A stretch of 64,000 bases of DNA. Origin: Bedellia somnulentella (Eukaryota > Arthropoda > Insecta > Lepidoptera > Bedelliidae). Position 1 is the stretch's first letter; every line of letters starts with the position of its first letter. Location: positions 11,098,001 through 11,162,000 of the forward strand of contig OY755177.1 in the NCBI GenBank assembly GCA_963576735.1, given 5' to 3'. Both the position numbers and the translations under genes were made by a program. The notes below the pieces were generated by a model, which did not search any database, was not told the DNA's origin, and was given only the letters and a program-made list of their open reading frames with translations. Below, piece after piece: positions 10,861-23,007 of this stretch.

Positions 10861-11517
10861 CGCGTTTTAAATGTTATATACGGTACCTAGTAAAATGTAC
10901 GGCAAACACAGACTTGACCGCTCATTTTACAGGCGACGAAGCGGCGCGCGGTAAAATGTTTAGTGACGAAGATGCAACTTGATAGCAACTTCTCTTGGTT
11001 AATTTTTTAATTACATGATAACTTTTCACGTAGGACAATAGACTGTGACAGTTTCAGACGAGGCAAATTCGTGCTTATGCATATAGTAGATCGCATGGTA
11101 AATTTATCCTAGTGGTTAACGGTGAGGAAAAACATCGTGAGGAAACCCACATGGCTGAGTTGTACATATTCATATGGCAGTGTATTAGTAAAAAACGGTG
11201 ATAGGCCTGCCCCCTATCACGTGAGTACACCGACCAAGCAAAACGAGGGTACTCTGAATAACAGGTAACAAATGCCGTAGGATCGAGCTTTAAATTTTAT
11301 GTACGGTACCTAGTAAAATGTACGGCAAACACAGACTTGACCGCCCACTTTACAGGCGACGAAGCGGCGCGCGGTAAAATGTTTAGTGACGAAGATGCGA
11401 CTTGATAGCAACTTCTCTTGATGAGTTTTTAAATTACATGATAACTTTTCACGTAGAACAATAGACTGTGACAGTTTCAGACGAGGAAAATTCGTGCTTA
11501 TGCATATAGTAGATCGT
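10694..11517 (+). repeat. 424-bp tandem duplication found only in left unit
   Basis: Sequence from aacggtgagggaaaacatcg at 10694 recurs from 11118, with a 424-bp period, including the SINE-B 3' half and the unique block acggcaaacacagacttgac. The right unit has a single copy at 20107-20520. The second copy is closer to the right-unit sequence at its end (gtagatcgtgtgagcg). Confidence 0.88.
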
Positions 11518-11524
11518 GTGAGCG

Positions 11525-11989
11525 AGTGCTAAACTGTGTAATTTAATTAGGGCTTTATGTGTGGAGCCATTATCGTTGAGTTCACATTTTCAGTAAGTGG
11601 TTGCGCGCTTTTAGTTTGACTTTGTTAATATGATGTAAAATGACGGGTTAGAATAGCACTAACACATTTCTACCCGTAGGTGTTGTTGCTGAATAAGGCA
11701 ACTTTAGGATGCGGGGTATTCATAGTGAATGGTTGGGCAATATCTATAGACCCATCTACAACTATTTTGTATTGCCTTTTTTACATTCAAATTCGACAGT
11801 GGCCGTGACTGTTAGACAGCTTCGCCTGCTAGACCCTTAAAAGGAGGCAGGGCTTTTATTTTCCTTCACTACAAAAATAAAAATAGAAGATACATACACA
11901 TGATTTCCCTAAGATGATATTATTAACATCTGATTTTCCCTTGCTTTTCACTTTTCTTATTCTCTTATCTTTTAATAAAGAAATGTACT
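11525..11989. other. No recognised feature
   Basis: Duplicated sequence; words such as gttagaatagcactaacac suggest a degenerate SINE-A 5' fragment near 11648-11700. Confidence 0.3.
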
Positions 11990-12316
11990 TTTAATAAAGG
12001 CTCCTCACTCCTCACAGCCCATATATGTCCCCAACAAGGGGCTCGAGCCTACCCTATATAGGGCGATCTGGCCATAGTCCACCACGCTGGCCAATTGCGG
12101 GTTGGCAGACTAACGACTACTACCGTAATAATAGTAGCCGGGAACGACGGCTTAACGTGCCCTCTGAAGCACGGAATGATCTTAATTTTCGGATAATCAG
12201 GTGATTCAAGCCTGAAATATCCTTCCAGACTGGGTTAAATCTTACAAATTAAATTTGTAAGGTTACCACCCCCCGGGGATCGAACCCGAGACCTCCGTAC
12301 GTGAAACCAAGCGAAA
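11990..12316 (-). repeat. SINE-C, tRNA-derived (left unit)
   Basis: On the minus strand the head carries a strong B box (gggttcgatccccgg). The body follows: gtaagatttaacccagtctg, then ccggctactattattacgg, then ccagcgtggtggactatggc. Other copies are at 20945-21278 and 39037-39160. Confidence 0.8.
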
Positions 12317-12353
12317 GGGCATATATTTATATATAAAAAAAAATATATCACAC

Positions 12354-12424
12354 AAGTGGCGATCGACAGTCTGCCTACCCCTACGGGAACTAATGGCTTG
12401 AGTAAGAATAATGTATGTATAGTG
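12354..12424 (+). repeat. RTE LINE 3'-terminal fragment (left unit)
   Basis: aagtggcgatcgacagtctg and gggaactaatggcttgag match the last codons and tail of the RTE LINE at 43209-44093. Only the terminal 70 bp remain, as in severe 5' truncation. Confidence 0.75.
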
Positions 12425-12736
12425 GTATTACTGTACCAAGTTGTTACAAGTGTACATAAAAACGATTGTTAGTTAAATTTTCATGTAAGAATAAATACAT
12501 GCCAGTCTAATTCTAAATGTTAGCTACACTTTAGTTGTTTCCTCTGATTTTCTATTAAAGCTAATGGATGTGTTGCGGCGGTGATAAGCGATGCACTCAG
12601 TATTCTGTAGCTCCGGCGAGCTATTCGCTCTTAATTGTTAATCGACCCGACAATTGCAAGAAATGCGAAAGAGAATTCAGGATTATTTTGCGTTTTATGT
12701 GCAATTTTGTTTCATTAAGATGAGATTATAGTACTT

Positions 12737-12997
12737 ATGTTAATTTTTTCAGGTTTTAGTAAATGTTTTTTAGCAATATATAATTGTGAAAACTCATTGA
12801 AGAAAATTATATATGCAAACGATTGTAAAAATACAATTGCATTTTACCGAGATTCTGAACTTTATTGTACTTACTATGTATTTCTTTCTTTAATAAAATA
12901 CCTCAATAATTTACGACACAGCAATACTGTCCATTTTAAATTTACTTTGCGCTTGACAAAGTTGCAGTTAGTAGAAACTTATCTACTCAGTTATTGA
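12737..12997 (+). other. Unrecognised ORF after an acceptor-like site
   Basis: An 86-codon frame lies after aattttttcag (splice-acceptor-like). No domain is recognised. The right-unit copy at about 21714-21958 has lost one T of the run at 12764-12769 and differs by two replacement changes and one silent change. That does not suggest strong constraint. Confidence 0.2.
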
Positions 12998-13121
12998 ATG
13001 GAGTTCAAAAGTGGTGAACTTGCAGATAAACATTACTAACATATATTTATATTTTAAGTTAGTCTTTGTCATTTCCCACCGGTATATTTAGATTTTTGTT
13101 TGTGTATTATATAGGTTAAGA

Positions 13122-13312
13122 ATAGCACCTATCCTTCACGCAGGTGTGGTACGATTCGACTCAGGGCTGTTAGGGCTTTTTAAACGATTGTTGGATGATA
13201 TGACCATCACTAACGGACATTTGTTTTGCCACCTTTTACCCATTTAAATTTCAAAAGTGGCTAAGGAATTTCTAGTATAATCTAAAGCTGTAAATATAGG
13301 AAGGTATGCACC
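13122..13312 (+). repeat. Degenerate SINE-A (left unit)
   Basis: Starts agaatagcacctatccttc and contains caaaagtggctaaggaattt; the TATG tail is eroded. Confidence 0.6.
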
Positions 13313-14321
13313 TATGTTGTTTTTTAAATAACTGTGTTTAAAAATCATTTCTTACTAATCTAGAGAAATCCAAACATGCGCTTCAATGAAAGGTTTTTAA
13401 AGTCGAAAATTTTCATAGAGAGCTATCAAAAGACTTTTATTTTTCCGTTCTGAAAACCGTTCTTGCAACGAAAAATTGAGAGGTAAAATATTCGAGTGGT
13501 ATTTTCGCTTTAAGATCTAGAAGTTGATTGTTAGTTCAATTCTCACCTCAGAGTGCCTGCAGCGACATCAAAAACCACTTATGCATTTCGCGCGAGGAAG
13601 TTGATGGAATAATAAAAAACTTGTAATATGAAGTATAATGTGAATAAAAAAATTTAAGTTAAGATATAGATAAATAACATATTTAAGCAGCAAGATATAT
13701 AGCCTTATACTTATATACTTTTAAGCCTCTATTATTATTTCTGCTTTAGAATTTTCCATACAAGTAACTGAATAAATAAAATCAATTTTTAGTCACTTTT
13801 GGCTTTGGCAGAGCAAAAGTTAATTGCGACGTTTCGCTTATTTGTGGGTCTCGAACACATGGAAGATATTAGTAGAAGTTATTAATACATCATAAATAAA
13901 TATGTATTCAGTTATATATTTTGTATATAATATATGAAGTTAGCACCTTGGCTACTTAATAATAATTTTCTATTCCAATGAAATTGAAATAAAGATAATT
14001 TTCATAGATATATCTGACGTTCCGAGAAATATAGTCTTTCAATATAGTTATTGAAATGGAAGTTAGTTAGTGTTTGAATAGCAAAGTCTTTCGGTACGCT
14101 CGGTTAGACACCTTTGAATAAGCTGATTGCAAAAACTCAGAGCAGCCTACGTACTGACAGGTTACGTTGGGGTGGAAATATAGAACTTTTCCTGTGTTAG
14201 AATGTTCATAAATAAAAGATATGAATATCACAATAAACTATTAAAACGGTAAAAAAACATGTAAGTTGTATGGAATAAAATTTCAATGTTAAGTATTAAA
14301 CTATAGATGCAGATACATACA
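13313..14321. other. No recognised feature
   Basis: Duplicated AT-rich DNA. The site near 13891 (atacatcataaat) is the empty site of the right-unit Helitron. Confidence 0.4.
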
Positions 14322-14568
14322 TACATATAATCAAGGCTATAAATCCCTAGAAGGGGTAGCCCGAGCTAAGGAATTACAAATTCCACAGCCACTTTTGGAA
14401 CTTGAGTGGGGAAAAGATGGTAGAATAAAGGTTGTTGGTGATGAGTCTTCAACCGCATCGCCCAAAAATCCCTTAAAATCCCCAATACCGTTAGTCGCCT
14501 CTTACGTACACCCACCGGAAGAAATGGGGTAGTACTATTCTATGCCGACACTACACAGCAAGATGCAG
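14322..14568 (-). repeat. SINE-A (left unit)
   Basis: Near full length in reverse: tail catacatacatataatc, then gctataaatccctagaaggg, and the 5' end ctatgccgacactacacagc. Confidence 0.8.
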
Positions 14569-14899
14569 ATACTTATGGCTATAAGGCTCTAGTAGAGGTA
14601 GCCAGAGCTTCGGAATTAGAAATGGTAACATTTTGAATAATCGAATATTTTAAATACGAATTTCAACATTTCGAAAACGGTTTACGGAACATAAACACAT
14701 TTTCTAGAAGTATCATTTCCCATAAAAACTAAAACCAGATTATTAAAATGATTTTTTTGATTTTACCAACTATACTTACCTTTTACTATAATCTCATTAT
14801 TTCAAAGATTTTAAAGACCGAAGTAACTTTGTCTATAATCTTACAAATTGTAAATCTCTTTCACTAGATATTATTTATGTTAGAAAATTTGTATAAATA

Positions 14900-15240
14900 A
14901 AACGCGGATGCATGCCTGTTTGTATGCATACTTGCTTGTTCGTTTGCATGCTTGCTTGCTTGGTTGCATGTAAGGGGGGTGCAGTGGGGCAGAGCCCTTT
15001 TGCTTGGGGGGATCGAGGGGCGAAAGCCCCCTGCCAGCAAAGAAAAGTTTGGTCACATTTGGTTGGGTTGGGTTGGGTTAGATTATGTATAAAACGAGCA
15101 AGCGGAGCGAGCACCTTAAATGCCGGATGATTTTATGCTTGCATGCATGCCTGCTTGCTTGCATGCGTAATTGCTTGTTTGCAGCTTGCTTGCATGCTTG
15201 CTGCATGTAGGGCACGGGGGGCGGGGTGTACTACCTACAT
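14900..15240. repeat. GC-rich GCTTGC/GCATGC repeat block (left unit)
   Basis: Degenerate TTGC/CATGC runs flank a GC-rich core with gcgaaagccccctgccag, three TTGGG units and gagcaagcggagcgagcac. The core resembles 37955-38215. Long frames here come from low-complexity repeats. Confidence 0.7.
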
Positions 15241-15574
15241 AAAAAATGCCTGCTAAATTATTCATCTATATTCAGGTATCTTTCAATGTATGGAAAATGA
15301 TTTTATGGAACAGTGATTATTCGGAAAAAAAATACTGCGAAATTAAGGTGTATTTGGTTTTTGATTCTGTGGGAATCCGTTCCAGTGGTTACTCATAATG
15401 ATAGTAAAGAAAAAAAAGTCAATCGATAATCTGGAATGTAAGAATATGGTATTTGAAATTGCGGTGAAACAATATTATGGCAGTTAAAAAAAAGTTGATT
15501 AGTTTTCGGTACAATCATATTCTGGTTTAAAAGTTTTGGAAAAACAGTATGTAACCATTAGAAATACCTCAGCT

Positions 15575-15641
15575 ACTTTTGGAAGTTGAGAGGAGAAAAG
15601 ATAGAAAAATAAAAGTTGCTGGTGATGGGTCTCCAAGCGCA

Positions 15642-15669
<28 letters not shown>
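15575..15669 (-). repeat. Truncated SINE-A and (TA)n tract (left unit)
   Basis: The SINE-A body stops at tctccaagcgca and continues directly into (AT)n. The right unit keeps the missing ~95 bp (25570-25672). Confidence 0.7.
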
Positions 15670-15672
<3 letters not shown>

Positions 15673-15673
15673 A

Positions 15674-16022
15674 CTAGCTGACCCGACAGACTTCGTACTG
15701 TAAATTTGCTTATGCCAAACTTTAGGCAGTTTTTCCGGTATCAGGCGTGAATATTTGATTGGTTAAATTTTTCCGGGATAAAATATACTCTATTTTATAA
15801 AAGTAAAAGTAAAGAAAAAGTATATTTATTAAAAGAATTACAGCTTTCACAAATTTCCAGGGGTTCCCAAACTAGGCTTAGCCTGTACCTTGGGAAACCA
15901 ATTTAATTATATAATATAATTGAATAGGCGCTTTAATCGAAGTATTATATGTTATATCAAAAAAAAAGTATGTAATATAATTAAAAGGATGAAAAAGAAA
16001 AAAAAATAAAAGACACGAACAA
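15674..16022 (-). mobile_element. Helitron remnant cut by duplication breakpoint
   Basis: Minus-strand 3' end CTAG at 15674-15677, preceded by A. The Helitron body runs to about 15800 and is followed by part of the sequence inserted in it. The left duplication unit stops at 16022 inside that insert. The complete arrangement is at 25699-26265. Confidence 0.7.
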
Positions 16023-16065
16023 TACCATATTTGTACTCTTTACGACATATATATTAATACATGCA
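16023..16065. other. Junction filler between the duplicated units
   Basis: About 43 bp (taccatatttgtactc... aatacatgca) separates the end of the left unit from the start of the right unit and matches neither flank. Confidence 0.6.
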
Positions 16066-16401
16066 GGTTACTTGAGGACACTTGACTTACAAACATTAAG
16101 AAAATTGTGTTCTAAAAACAAAGCTATGTAAAATTCAGCGTGTAATCTAGCGCCTTTAGGTTGCCCTATTATGTAACGGTTTTTATTTGTCTGCCTAGCT
16201 TCAGTACTGTCCCACCAACTTCGGACGAGTTTGAAAGTTTCTTATGACAAGTAAACTATAAGTGCCCTACTAAATAGCGTTAGGACGAGAAAAAAAACGT
16301 CGAAAAATTGTGCAGAATGGGGTTGGTATGGTACTTGAAGATTAAATGACTGTTCATGCATACTGTTCTGTAAAATTGTACATTGTGTTTTTCTATAGGT
16401 T

Positions 16402-16660
16402 CGTGCAATGGTCGCCAAAGTGCAACATTTTGGCGACCATTTTACGAGATGAATATGTGTTTATGCTTAATAATAACCAAGATAACTGTGATTTATTGCC
16501 TTTACGCAATATTCGACAGCGGGCCGCCGAGGCAACTGGAGTGAGCTTAGGGACTGTTGCGCGAATTTTAAAAGAAGAAAGATTATCTACATTGTCTACT
16601 ACTACTACTAATACAAAACAACTGCAACCACCGCAAAAGAAATTAAATTGGAACAATTAA
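16402..16660 (+). pseudogene. Frameshifted duplicate of the HTH-like exon
   Basis: Keeps the acceptor ttttctatag, the peptide RAAEATGVSLGTVARILKE and the downstream AATAAA. A net 16-bp loss in the ACT-repeat region relative to 7540-7590 shifts the frame. It ends early in NWNN instead of LSDEET. The frame-preserving upstream part differs from the left copy at few positions. Confidence 0.4.
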
Positions 16661-17119
16661 GCGCTGAAGAAACATAAAATGGTTAATAGAATGTAAACTA
16701 ATTTAATAAAAATATATTAAAATATACTTTGTTTTGCTGTCACTACAACCCTGCACGCAGACATGCAAATTGTTAAGCGTGTTTATATACTAGTTAACTA
16801 CAATTTCGAGTCGCCAAAACACACCTGACAACTACACTACAAATAACACCTAAATCTTCCCGAGACCATGATGAAATGTGAACGACTGAAATGTTTTCGA
16901 AACGTCGGGCTTTAAAAAACCATGTAATAACAGGCGATTAAATATCCGAAAGTCCATAGTTGTTTTAATTGTAATATGTAATCGTGAAAGTCTTAGAAAA
17001 TACTAAGCTTTCATGTGGTCCGAACATCTTGAAAAAAATGAGGAATAAGCTACGAAAAATAATTTTTTTATTAAAGTTAGGTTAAAAAATGGCATTGGTT
17101 TCTTATACATAAATTTTTA

Positions 17120-17470
17120 CATACATACATAAACAGATTGCGGTAAAGATTTAAAACTAAGGGATGGCTAGACGGGTCTCCAGCCACATCGCTCAACAAT
17201 CACTTAAAAAGCACAAATACCTTTAGTCGCCTTTTACGATAACTGCAGGATAAATGGGTTAAGAGCTTATTCCATTTGTCTGAATGAAGACGTCTGAAAG
17301 CCACAGAATCTGAATTCAGACTAGTGGAATAACGTTCAAACTGAAATATGTGTAGTGGAATAACAAGCGTCTGCCGCAGTAACTTCGAAGAACGTCTGAA
17401 TTCAGCAACGACAAAGTGTAATGGAATAAGCTCTTTAGTGCTATCTATGCTGACACTAAGCAGCAAACAT
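17120..17470 (-). repeat. SINE-A split by MITE (right unit)
   Basis: Same element as 8068-8238, interrupted at gggtta | ttagtgc by the MITE. Confidence 0.75.
17262..17434 (+). mobile_element. TTA-flanked MITE, copy 1
   Basis: 173 bp with 15-bp terminal inverted repeats AGAGCTTATTCCATT, flanked on both sides by TTA (17259-17261 and 17435-17437). The empty site gggttagtgc in the left unit confirms precise insertion with a 3-bp TTA duplication, the pattern of PIF/Harbinger elements. No coding capacity. Confidence 0.88.
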
Positions 17471-18573
17471 TTCTTGTATAGGTTCAAATAATCATAACTT
17501 TATTAATTTACTCAATGCATTAAGTTAGAATTCAGAAGGAAAGATGACAACAGTACTTTTACTTTGTAAGCTAGGTAAGTAGTTTGCTAATAGTATGGCT
17601 CATAAGCATTTGAAAACTTTACCGCCTCAGCGTCGTATAACCCGCGAGATAATATGGTGGTGCTTTTCTTAACCGTCACTTTACATCGCTATTTTCAGGA
17701 GGACTAGCAAGAGCGTTATTTTATACGATACTTTTTAAGTGCGAAAGAATTGTCTGTTTTATACCACGCGATATTTAGTTCAAGGTCGCTCGCGCTAGCC
17801 ATGCAGAGCTTTTATTATCCCAAAAAAAGAGTTCAACAAAAATTCATCCATATTTTTGGATAATAATCAGTTTAATGAAAAGTGGAGGACAAAGCTGTAT
17901 CTAAACAATAATATATTTATGCAATTTGTATATCTTTTGATAAGGCAAGTTTGTTTATTTACCTTAATTTAAAGTTACTCAAAATTAAATTTTATTAAAC
18001 TAGTTTAACTAGCTTTCGTTATTAGTATGCTGTATGAGGCTATGAGTAAACCTTCAAACCTAACTAAGAACGTTCATTAAGTTGTTGAAGCGACAAACTT
18101 AATACTATAGTTAGGCGGTACCATATTCACGCTGAAAACTCGGTCTGAACAAACTTTCACCTCAACTGTATAATTGCTTGTGTGGAAAACTTGGTATTTT
18201 CACTATGCGGGTGTATTGTATACGCTCGCTTTAGTGCAAACTTTTCAGTTTGTTAATATGACTAAACTACGTATATGAAGGCTATTTAGACATAAGTATG
18301 TTTGTATGATACTGTTAGAGAATATTCCAATATGTAGGGTTTTGTGCTTGGTAAGTGATTTTTAAGGCGGTGCGGCATGAGCCCATAACAGACCATCCTC
18401 TATTTGACAACAGTAACCCCGCTCAACTTTCAACCCACTTTTAGCCCACGTCTGTCTGCGTCAGAGACAATAATGCTTTAATCATATAAAACTCTGGCTT
18501 ATTTTTGATAACAAAACCAAGTTTTTTAAGTTGATCGATGCGTAGCTGATGCGTCAGTCACATCACCAACTAT

Positions 18574-18746
18574 AGAACTTATTCCATTACACTTTGTCGT
18601 TGCTGAATTCAGACGTCCTTCGAAGTTACTGCCGCAGACGCTTGTTATTTCAATACACAAATTTCAGTTTGAACGTTATTCCACTAGTCTGAATTCAGAT
18701 TCTGTGGCTTTCAGACGTCTTCATTCAGACAAATGGAATAAGCTCT
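18574..18746 (-). mobile_element. TTA/TAA-flanked MITE, copy 2
   Basis: 173 bp, the reverse complement of the 17262 copy with few differences. Flanked by tat and taa. The left unit has the empty site caccaactaacgc, so the duplicated target is TAA with one later change. One terminal base differs (gaactt for gagctt). Confidence 0.86.
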
Positions 18747-18854
18747 TAACGCTTAAAAAGCCCCGTTCCCTTAGTCGTTTCGTCAGCCATCCGCGCAATG
18801 ATATGTGGCCTTACTATTCTCAGCCAATAGTATGATAAATAAACTAAAACTCAA

Positions 18855-19271
18855 ACGTTCACGCCGTATATCTCCGAAGGGGTTGGCAGAGGTATTAATA
18901 CTTCTGAGCATCTCGTGACATTGTCACCTGTTGTTCAGAGCAGGGCTGGCTTATTGCTGTTTTGTACGAATACACTGTCACATGAAAATGTACTAGCGAT
19001 GTGGGTTTCCTCACGTTGTTTTCCCTCACCGTTAACAACCATGATAAATTAACCACTTATACGACTTTAGAAAAAGAAAAGAAAGAAAAGAAAAGAACAT
19101 GTTTATTCGCAGCTGGAAAAAAAACAACTTAGAACTAGGTTACAAACATTAGAACAGAAAAGTCACACAAAAAAACCAAGTTAATTCGACAAATTGGTGT
19201 AGGCCCGACCCGGAATTTGAACCTTCATCGTGTGCACGATAAGCGGTGGTCTACCAACTGAGCTATCACGG
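18855..19271 (-). repeat. SINE-B with internal insert (right unit)
   Basis: Counterpart of 9444-9873, with the same insert around 19072-19190. Confidence 0.8.
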
Positions 19272-19996
19272 TTGTAGTGATAAATAAAGATAAAGCTAAA
19301 TCTAAAGTGCATGTACTGTGCAACTTCATATATTGTAAAGCAGCTATAGAACCCAAGGCACAAGGACTCCTATTGAATTTGAAAACGCGAATTGCACATT
19401 AATTAAATTTTTAGCTTGTGCTCGTTAAACTGAGATTTCAAATAACATTTTACTACACTATATTAATAAATTAATGTTTAATAGGTGTTACATGGCTTTT
19501 AGGGTTCTATTGTGTAGTAGTCTATCTGCCTAAGTATATTCGTCTGCGACAGTTGCTACATAGTACCGAATGGCATTAGTTCGAAGTACGCTGGTCTGAA
19601 AGTATTAAAATCGAAAACACCCAGTTCAAAAACGGTTGTCGCTAATCACGGTTCAGCACTTCGACAGCTAGAGGGTTGAGGGTTATCTTGCATTTTACAT
19701 GCTGTTTTTTTTGCATTAAACTCCCTTAAAATAAGTTCAGTAACAAGAAACACCTATTTACCTATTTATAATTACGCTAAAAAAAATAAAACCTGAAGCT
19801 GCAAATGTTAGAAAATACTTTACTTACTATTAAGTTTTATTCCCGAACAAAATTAGTTTATACCAACAAGTTGTTTTGATGTTTTGATATTTTGGGCGAA
19901 CTGGTTGGAGACTCTTAAATCATAACCAACCAAACGTTGTTTTACAAAAATGCCACTCAATTATTAAAATTGCTGAGTAATTTCAAATTAAACTTG

Positions 19997-20285
19997 ATAG
20001 CTGAATGGATAAGAACTCCCGTCCGTCATGCAGGCAGACGTGGGTTCAAACCCCGGGTCGGGCCTACACCAATGTGTCTCTTCTAAAGATATTTATGATG
20101 GTTTTTAACAGTGAGGGGAAACATCGTGAAGTAACCCACATGTCTGAGTTGTAATTAGTCATGTGCCAGTGTATTCGTATAAAACTGCAATAGGCCTGCC
20201 TCCTAACACGTGAGTACACTGTCCAACAAAATGTGGGAACCAGGTAATAACCTCACTTGATGTTCTCACAGAGAACCATGTTGTA
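19997..20285 (+). repeat. SINE-B copy (right unit)
   Basis: Counterpart of 10571-10860, and more complete in the middle (gtattcgtataaaactgc). Confidence 0.75.
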
Positions 20286-20944
20286 GGATCGCGTTCTAAA
20301 TGTTATATACGGTACCTAGTAAAATGTACGGCAAACACAGACTTGACCGCTCATTTTACAGGCGACGAAGCGGCGCGCGGTAAAATGTTTAGTGACGAAG
20401 ATGCGACTTGATAGCAATTTCTCTTGATGAGTTTTTAAATTACATGATAACTTTTCACGTAGAACAATAGACAGTGACAGTTTCAGACGAGGAAAATTCG
20501 TGCTTATGCATATAGTAGATCGTGTGAGCGAGTGCTGAACTGTGTAATTTAATTAGGGCTTTATGTGTGGAGCCATTATCGTTGAGTTCACATTTTCAGA
20601 AAGTGGTTGCGCGCTTTTAGTTTGACTTTGTTAATATGATGTAAAATGACGGGTTAGAATAGCACTAACACATTTCTACCCGTAGGTGTTGTTGCTGAAT
20701 AAGGCGACTTTAGGATGCGGGGTATTCATAGTAAATTGTTGGGCAATATCTATAGACCCATCTACAACTATTTTGTATTGCTTATTACTAGACCCTTAAA
20801 AGGAGGCAGGGCTTTTATTTTCCTTCAATACAAAAATAAAAATAGAAGATACATACACATGATTTCCCTAAGATGATAATATTAACATCTGATTTTCCCT
20901 TGCTTTTCATTTTTCTTTTTCTCTTATCTTTAATTAAAGAAATG

Positions 20945-21278
20945 TACTTTTAATAAAGGCTCCTCACTCCTCACAGCCCATGTATGTCCCCAACAAGGGG
21001 CTCGAGCCTACCCTATATAGGGCGATCAAGCCATAGTCCACCACGCTGGCCAATTGCGGGTTGGCAGACTAACGACTACTACCGTAATAGTAGCCGGGAT
21101 CGACGGCTTAACGTGCCCTCCGAAGCACGGAATCATCTTAATTTTTCGGATAATCACGTGATTCAAGCCTGCAATATCCTTCCAGACTGGCTTAAATCTT
21201 ACAAATTAAATTTGTAAGGTTACCACCCCCCGGGGATCGAACCCGAGACCTCCGTACGTGAAACCAAGCGAAAGGGCA
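20945..21278 (-). repeat. SINE-C (right unit)
   Basis: Counterpart of 11990-12316 with the same B box. Confidence 0.8.
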
Positions 21279-21307
21279 TATATTTATATATAACAAATTT
21301 TATATCA

Positions 21308-21381
21308 CACAAGTGGCGATCGATAGTCTGCCTTGCCTACCCCTACGGGAATAAATGACTTGAGTAAGAGTAATATATGTA
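21308..21381 (+). repeat. RTE LINE 3'-terminal fragment (right unit)
   Basis: Counterpart of 12354-12424, with a 4-bp cctt duplication near 21334. Confidence 0.7.
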
Positions 21382-22079
21382 TAGTGGTATCACTGTACCA
21401 AGTTGTTACAAGTGTACATAAAAACGATTGTTAGTTAAATGTTCATACAAGAATAAATACATGCCAGTCTAATTCTAAATGTTAGCTACACTTTAGTTGT
21501 TTCCTCTGATTTTCTATTAAAGCTAATGGATGTGTTGCGGCGGTGATAAGCGATGCACTCAGTATTCTGTAGCTCCGGCGAGCTATTCGCTCTTAATTGT
21601 TAATCGACCCGACAATTGCAAGAAATGCGAAAGAGAATTCAGGATTATTTTGCGTTTTATGTGCAATTTTGTTTCATTAAGATGAGATTATAGTACTTAT
21701 GTTAATTTTTTCAGGTTTTAGTAAATGTTTTTAGCAATATATAATTGTGAAAACTCATTGAAGAAAATTATATATGCAAACGGTTGTAAAAATACAATTG
21801 CATTTTACCGAGATTCTGAACTTTATTGTACTTACTATGTATTTCTTTCTTTAATAAAATACCACAATAATTTAAGACACAGCAATACTGTCCATTTTAA
21901 ATTTACTTTGCGCTTGACAAAGTTGCAGTTAGTAGAAACTTATCTACTCAGTTATTGAATGGAGTTCAAAAGTGGTGAACTTGCAGATAAACATTACTAA
22001 CATATATTTATATTTTAAGTTAGTCTTTGTCATTTCCCACCGGTATATTTAGATTTTTGTTTGTGTATTATATAGGTTA

Positions 22080-22265
22080 AGAATAGCACCTATCCTTCAC
22101 GCAGGTGTGGTACGATTCGACTCAGGGCTGTTAGGGCTTTTTAAACGATTGTTGGGTGATATGACTATCACTAACGGACATTTGTTTTGCCACCTTTTAC
22201 CCATTTAAATTTCAAAAGTGGCTAAGGAATTTCTAGTATAATCTAAAGCTGTAAATATAGGAAGG
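22080..22265 (+). repeat. Degenerate SINE-A (right unit)
   Basis: Counterpart of 13122-13312. Confidence 0.6.
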
Positions 22266-22850
22266 TATGCACCTATGTTGTTTTTTAAATAACTGTGTTT
22301 AAAATCATTTCTTACTAATCTAGAGAAATCCAAACATGCGCTTCAATGAAAGGTTTTTAAAGTTGAAAATTTTCATAGAGAGCTATCAAAAGACTTTTAT
22401 TTTTCCGTTCTGAAAACCGTTCTTGCAACGAAAAATTGAGAGGTAAAATATTCGAGTGGTATTTTCGCTTTAAGATCTAGAAGTTGATTGTTAGTTCAAT
22501 TCTCACCTCAGAGTGCCTGCAGCGACATCAAAAACCACTTATGCATTTCGCGCGAGGAAGTTGATGGAATAATAAAAAATTTGTAATATGAAGTATAATG
22601 TGAATAAAAAATTTTAAGTTAAGATATAGATAAATAACATATTTAAGCAGCAAGGTATATAGCCTTATACTTATATACTTTTAAGCCTCTATTATTATTT
22701 CTTCTTTAGAATTTTCCATACAAGTAACTGAATAAATAAAACCAATTTTTAGTCACTTTTGGCTTTGGCAGAGCAAAAGTTAATTGCGACGTTTCGCTTA
22801 TTTTGTGGGTCTCGTACACATGGAAGATATTAGTAGAAGTTATTAATACA

Positions 22851-22969
22851 TCTATACTTATAATAAATCTGTAGAGAGGTCAATTCTGTATATGAAATAT
22901 ATTTTCAAAATAACTATCAGAGGGTGATAAGTGATCGATACTGATGCCGAAAATGCAATCAGTAAAATT

Positions 22970-23007
<38 letters not shown>

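Larger units (their letters stand above)
6995..16022 (+). repeat. Tandem segmental duplication, left unit
   Basis: Sequence beginning ggttacttgaggacacttg at 6995 is collinear with 16066 onward for its full length. The left unit ends at gacacgaacaa near 16022. Divergence looks like a few percent with small indels. Compared with the right unit it lacks a Helitron and two MITEs, lacks about 95 bp of a SINE-A near 15640, and has an extra 424-bp tandem copy at 10694-11517. Confidence 0.92.

Noticed and set aside
15061..15082. Telomere-like run ttgggttgggttgggttag
   Set aside because: Only three TTGGG units in an interspersed repeat; the insect telomere unit TTAGG is not tandem here.
14875..15130. 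Overlapping Cys/Ala-rich frames on both strands, also at 24805-25060
   Set aside because: They are products of GCTTGC/GCATGC low-complexity DNA within a repeated block. Both strands being open reflects composition.
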